Made by a program: the position numbers and the translations under genes. The notes beneath the pieces were generated by a model. That model saw nothing but the letters and a program-made list of their open reading frames with translations, was not told the origin of the DNA and did no database searches. This document shows positions 5,915-8,333 of a stretch of DNA of 8,333 nucleotides, in pieces. Position 1 is the stretch's first letter, and every line of letters begins with the position of its first letter. Location of the stretch: the NCBI GenBank assembly GCA_016783355.1, contig JADHWR010000052.1, forward strand, positions 1-8,333, given 5' to 3'. This DNA comes from Candidatus Omnitrophota bacterium. Lineage in GTDB: Bacteria > Omnitrophota > Gorgyraeia > Gygaellales > JAHJCI01.

Positions 5915-7837
5915 TTATTGTTTCTCTGTTTTTTGTTGGGCAATAATGTTAAGAGCAATCTTGGCAGGAACCTGTTCGTAATGTGAAAACTTCGTTGCGA
6001 AACTTCCCCGGCCGCCAGTAATGGAGCGCAGGTCACTTCCGTATGTGAACATCTCTGTCAGGGGAACATGTGCTTTTACTATTTGATTCTTTCCTTTAAT
6101 ATCCATTCCCATAACTCGTCCGCGACGACCACTGAGATCTCCGGAAATCTGACCGAGATATTCCTCGGGAATAACTATCTCAACCTCCACTATCGGCTCA
6201 AGTAAAACAGGAACAGCCTGCTCTACTGCCTTTCTTAAAGCCATTGCTCCTGCAATCTGAAAAGCGATATCTGAAGAATCAACATCATGAAAAGAACCAT
6301 CATCAAGAGTTGCTTGAATATCTACCAGAGGAAATCCTGCTAAAACCCCTTCTGACATTGCCTGACGCACGCCCTTCTCTACCGAGGGAATAAAATTACG
6401 CGGTATTGCTCCTCCAACAATTTTATTAATAAATTCAAATCCTTTGCCGTGCTCTAAGGGACTTACCTCAATCCAGACATCACCATATTGACCACGCCCT
6501 CCTGACTGGCGTTTGTATTTGCCTTGAACCCGAGCGCTCTTTGTAATCGTCTCACAATAAGCAACCGAAGGCCTGCCCTTATCTACGGAGACATTGAATC
6601 TTTTCTTAAGGCGGCCGACCATAACATCTAAATGTAAATCACCAAGGCCGGAAATGATTAATTCCTTTGTCTGCTGTTGGCGGGAAACCTTAAATGTCGG
6701 ATCTTCAAAGCCAATCTTTGATAAGGCACTGGATATCTTCTCCTCATCCTGACGTGAATGTGGTTTCAGGGAAAGAGAAATCATCGGCTCAGGAAAAACC
6801 AATGACAGAAGATGCACAGTGTTCTTTTCGCTTTCACTCAATGAATCACCTGTTTTTGTTTGTTTTAATTTCGGGATGGCGATGATGTCACCGATGCTAA
6901 CTTCTTCAACCGGCTTTTGTTCTTTGCCCTGGAGCATATAAATTTGACCAAAACGCTCAATCATCTTTTGTGTGGCATTGTAAAAGGAACTGCCGGCTTT
7001 GAGTTTTCCGGAAAATATACGCACAAGGCTTAACTGGCCAACATAAGGGTCAAAGATGCTCTTAAAAACAAAACCGCAGAAAGGAGCCTCAGCGCTAAAG
7101 TTAAGGGTTCCCTGCGCCTCTAATTCTGGCCTCTCGCAAGGACTGGCAAGATAAAGTTTAATTGCCTTAAGTAAGGCATCTATTCCATCATTGCTGATTG
7201 CTGAACCACAAATTATAGGAATTATCTTTGCTTGAATTACTGCCTGGCGCAGGCCATTCATTAGCTCTGAGTCAGTAAGTTTTCCTTCGGAGAGATATTT
7301 CTCAAGCAAGACATCATCGCATTCCGCAACCAATTCTACAAGCTCCTCGCTCTTCTCGGAATTTAAAACAACAGCCTTTTTGGAAAGGGTATTTTTTACC
7401 TCTTCGATAATCTGATTAACATTTGTTCCTTCCTTATCTGTCTTGTTGATAAAAATCAAGCGTGGCAGTTTATTTTCCTCTAATAGCTGCCAGGCCCTCT
7501 CTGTGCCCACCTCTATGCCTGATGTTGCATCAATAACTAAAATTGCATTGTCTGCTGCAGATATGCCCGAAATTACCTCTCCAAAGAAATCAAAATAACC
7601 AGGGCTGTCAATAATCTGAATAGGTGAATTCTCGTATTTGCAAAAAACAAAACTCGCATTAATTGAACTCTTGCGTTCAATCTCATCCCAATTATAATCA
7701 CTTACCGTGCTGCCTTCACTAATACTGCCTTTTCTTGGGGTTGCGCCACAGCGAAAAAGTATGCTTTCGCAAAGCGAGGTTTTCCCGCACTGGGCATGGC
7801 CTAAAAGGATAATATTTCTTTTATCTTGGACAGGCAT
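5915..7837 (-). CDS. EF-G-like translational GTPase (EF-G paralogue)
   Basis: 640 residues, slightly shorter than the roughly 690 of true EF-G. Motifs in order: G1 GHAQCGKT (13-20), a switch I region with ERKSSINAS (about 54-62), G3 DSPGYFDF (77-84), G4 NKTD (131-134) and G5 CGSA. Domain II, domain III (GLGDLHLDVMVGRL), domain IV with the QSGGRGQYGDV and VEKGVRQAM blocks, and domain V ending in RSITGGRGSF all follow. It is therefore full length for its class. True EF-G has RGITI and DTPGHVDF. Here the switch threonine is serine and the histidine after DxPG is tyrosine, as I recall for the EF-G-like group; the cellular role of that group is not settled. It probably acts on ribosomes in the cytoplasm. 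The ATG start is followed directly by the first beta strand and P-loop. The Shine-Dalgarno is weak, and the structured element ends 16 nt upstream. It is the first gene of the operon. Confidence 0.92.
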   Translation of the reverse strand: MPVQDKRNIILLGHAQCGKTSLCESILFRCGATPRKGSISEGSTVSDYNWDEIERKSSINASFVFCKYENSPIQIIDSPGYFDFFGEVISGISAADNAILVIDATSGIEVGTERAWQLLEENKLPRLIFINKTDKEGTNVNQIIEEVKNTLSKKAVVLNSEKSEELVELVAECDDVLLEKYLSEGKLTDSELMNGLRQAVIQAKIIPIICGSAISNDGIDALLKAIKLYLASPCERPELEAQGTLNFSAEAPFCGFVFKSIFDPYVGQLSLVRIFSGKLKAGSSFYNATQKMIERFGQIYMLQGKEQKPVEEVSIGDIIAIPKLKQTKTGDSLSESEKNTVHLLSLVFPEPMISLSLKPHSRQDEEKISSALSKIGFEDPTFKVSRQQQTKELIISGLGDLHLDVMVGRLKKRFNVSVDKGRPSVAYCETITKSARVQGKYKRQSGGRGQYGDVWIEVSPLEHGKGFEFINKIVGGAIPRNFIPSVEKGVRQAMSEGVLAGFPLVDIQATLDDGSFHDVDSSDIAFQIAGAMALRKAVEQAVPVLLEPIVEVEIVIPEEYLGQISGDLSGRRGRVMGMDIKGKNQIVKAHVPLTEMFTYGSDLRSITGGRGSFATKFSHYEQVPAKIALNIIAQQKTEKQ

Positions 7838-7853
7838 TTTGATAATTCTTACT

Positions 7854-8147
7854 AATTAACTGAACAGTGTCTATAATTCAATATAGAATGAAAGTTTTTA
7901 TGGACAGCGCATTAGAAATCTTTCGGCAGGTGTCTGCAAGGAATTACGAGGAGTGAATGACGGAACTGACCGTAAGGGAATTCCGTCAAATGAACGAGTC
8001 GTAAACCCCGCCCTTTCTGCTTCAAAGTGTCTCTCCGCAAGTAGAAAGAGCGGGGTAAACCGTAGCAGACGGTGAAAGAGTTCAGCGCCTGGGAATAAAA
8101 ATTTTCATTCTGTTAATAGTATGGAGTTATGCACCGTTCAGTTAATT
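7854..8147 (-). ncRNA. Structured 294-bp element: leader/ncRNA candidate or folded MITE
   Basis: No gene is found from 7838 to 8198; this element fills most of that gap. All pairings nest. A terminal helix pairs 7854-7869 with 8132-8147 (15 of 16). A second helix pairs 7885-7901 with 8095-8111 (16 of 17 plus G-T). A segmented stem follows: 7907-7910/8085-8088, 7919-7924/8074-8079 and 7932-7937/8065-8070. A three-way junction then carries one arm of 7944-7949/7999-8004 enclosing 7958-7965/7981-7988, and a second arm of 8005-8022/8039-8056. The ends are AT-rich and the core is more GC-rich. The promoter abutting 8147 argues for minus-strand transcription. Wobble evidence is mixed: the terminal-helix mismatch becomes G-U only in minus RNA, while the second-helix mismatch becomes G-U only in plus RNA. 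It does not match RNase P, tmRNA, 6S or SRP RNA by the motifs I know. The inverted-repeat ends also allow a non-autonomous mobile element. Confidence 0.6.
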
Positions 8148-8148
8148 T

Positions 8149-8177
8149 ATTATATGAACAAAAATAAGTTGCGTCAA
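8149..8177 (-). promoter_or_regulatory. Near-consensus sigma70 promoter for the operon or leader RNA
   Basis: On the minus strand, TTGACG (8177-8172) is separated by exactly 17 bp from a perfect TATAAT (8154-8149). The predicted start is about 8142, inside the right arm of the 7854-8147 structured element. It lies just after the KamA-family stop and would drive the element and then the EF-G-like to folE gene run. This is a sequence match only, with no expression evidence, but 11 of 12 hexamer bases with ideal spacing is strong. Confidence 0.8.
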
Positions 8178-8198
8178 GGACAAATACGTATGGGGTTT

Positions 8199-8333
8199 CT
8201 ATTCAAGGTAGGTATAAATTTTTCCGCGGAAGTTACGCAGGACATATTTGCCTTTTGCCTGCGAAAGAAGATAGTTTGGCGCAACGGGAATCTTTCCTCC
8301 TCCGCCAGGGGCATCAATAACATAGACAGGGAC
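8199..8333 (-). CDS. kamA: KamA-family radical SAM aminomutase, C-terminal end (partial)
   Basis: This is the last 44 codons of a gene whose 5' part lies beyond the right edge; it ends in TAG at 8201-8199. The translation carries VIDAPGGGGKIPVAPNY followed by VLRNFRGKIYTY. This matches the C-terminus of the lysine 2,3-aminomutase (KamA) family, where the lysine of PGGGGK binds pyridoxal phosphate and the RNY/FxGKI strand follows. Family members use a 4Fe-4S cluster, SAM and PLP to move an amino group between adjacent carbons; the radical SAM core is outside the window. Only about 30 residues follow the PLP lysine, fewer than I expect for classical clostridial lysine aminomutase. Lysine, glutamate or protein (EpmB-like) substrates therefore cannot be told apart. 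There is no start codon in view. The gene has the same strand as the downstream operon, and I see no terminator between them. Confidence 0.88.
   Translation of the reverse strand, partial: VPVYVIDAPGGGGKIPVAPNYLLSQAKGKYVLRNFRGKIYTYLE

Noticed and set aside
7957..8004. 15-residue plus-strand reading frame within the structured element, preceded by GAGGAG.
   Set aside because: The purine-rich site is only 3 nt from the ATG, the frame is very short, and its bases are explained by the pairing of the hairpin arms. No peptide similarity is recognised.
8082..8108. Eight-codon upstream frame (MKIFIPRR) in the minus-strand leader.
   Set aside because: There is no Shine-Dalgarno, the length is trivial, and it overlaps the 17-bp helix.
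7854..8147. RNase P RNA, tmRNA, 6S RNA, SRP RNA or a folate riboswitch.
   Set aside because: The hallmark motifs I know for these (for example GAGGAAAGTCC of RNase P and the GGAAG/AGCA core of SRP) are absent on both strands, and the branched layout with a 16-bp closing helix does not fit them. A covariance search should confirm this.

Overview
The window is bacterial and tightly packed. Every gene I can support lies on the minus strand. In transcription order (right to left) they are: the C-terminal end of a KamA-family radical SAM aminomutase; a non-coding stretch of about 360 bp; an EF-G-like translational GTPase; a YchF-like protein that has lost most of its GTPase domain; purH; folC; mnmE; and folE. 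Base composition is moderately AT-rich. Shine-Dalgarno sites are clear at two genes, and several junctions are coupled as TAATG, TGATG or TGATATG. The gene set, the short heptanucleotide and palindromic insertions inside conserved genes, and the GTPase-less YchF paralogue would fit an uncultivated lineage such as Omnitrophota. That placement is a low-confidence guess from style, not from a marker gene.

Right edge (8199-8333): the last 44 codons of the KamA-family protein, including its DAPGGGGK motif. Just beyond its stop lies a near-consensus sigma70 promoter (TTGACG, 17 bp, TATAAT; 8149-8177) pointing left. Its predicted start falls inside a 294-bp element (7854-8147). Nearly all of this element can fold into one nested, branched structure: a terminal 16-bp helix, a 17-bp helix, a segmented stem and a three-way junction with two long hairpins. 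The EF-G-like start codon lies 16 nt beyond it. It is either a structured leader or non-coding RNA, or a folded miniature mobile element. This is the most interesting object in the window.

Middle (756-7837): six genes, counting folE, that appear to form one operon. The first two are paralogues of translation-associated GTPases. The other four share folate and one-carbon chemistry: FolE starts folate synthesis from GTP, FolC adds glutamate to folates, PurH consumes 10-formyl-THF in purine synthesis, and MnmE uses a methylene-THF-derived carbon to modify wobble uridines. Three of the genes carry in-frame repeat-derived insertions: a 47-bp palindrome in the ychF-like gene, heptamer tandem repeats in purH and folC, and a 12-bp direct repeat in folC.

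Left edge (1-189): a TTGACA-17-TAAAAT promoter sits just past the folE stop and points out of the window. Three strong hairpins with trinucleotide loops lie in tandem downstream of it. No coding gene can be supported there.
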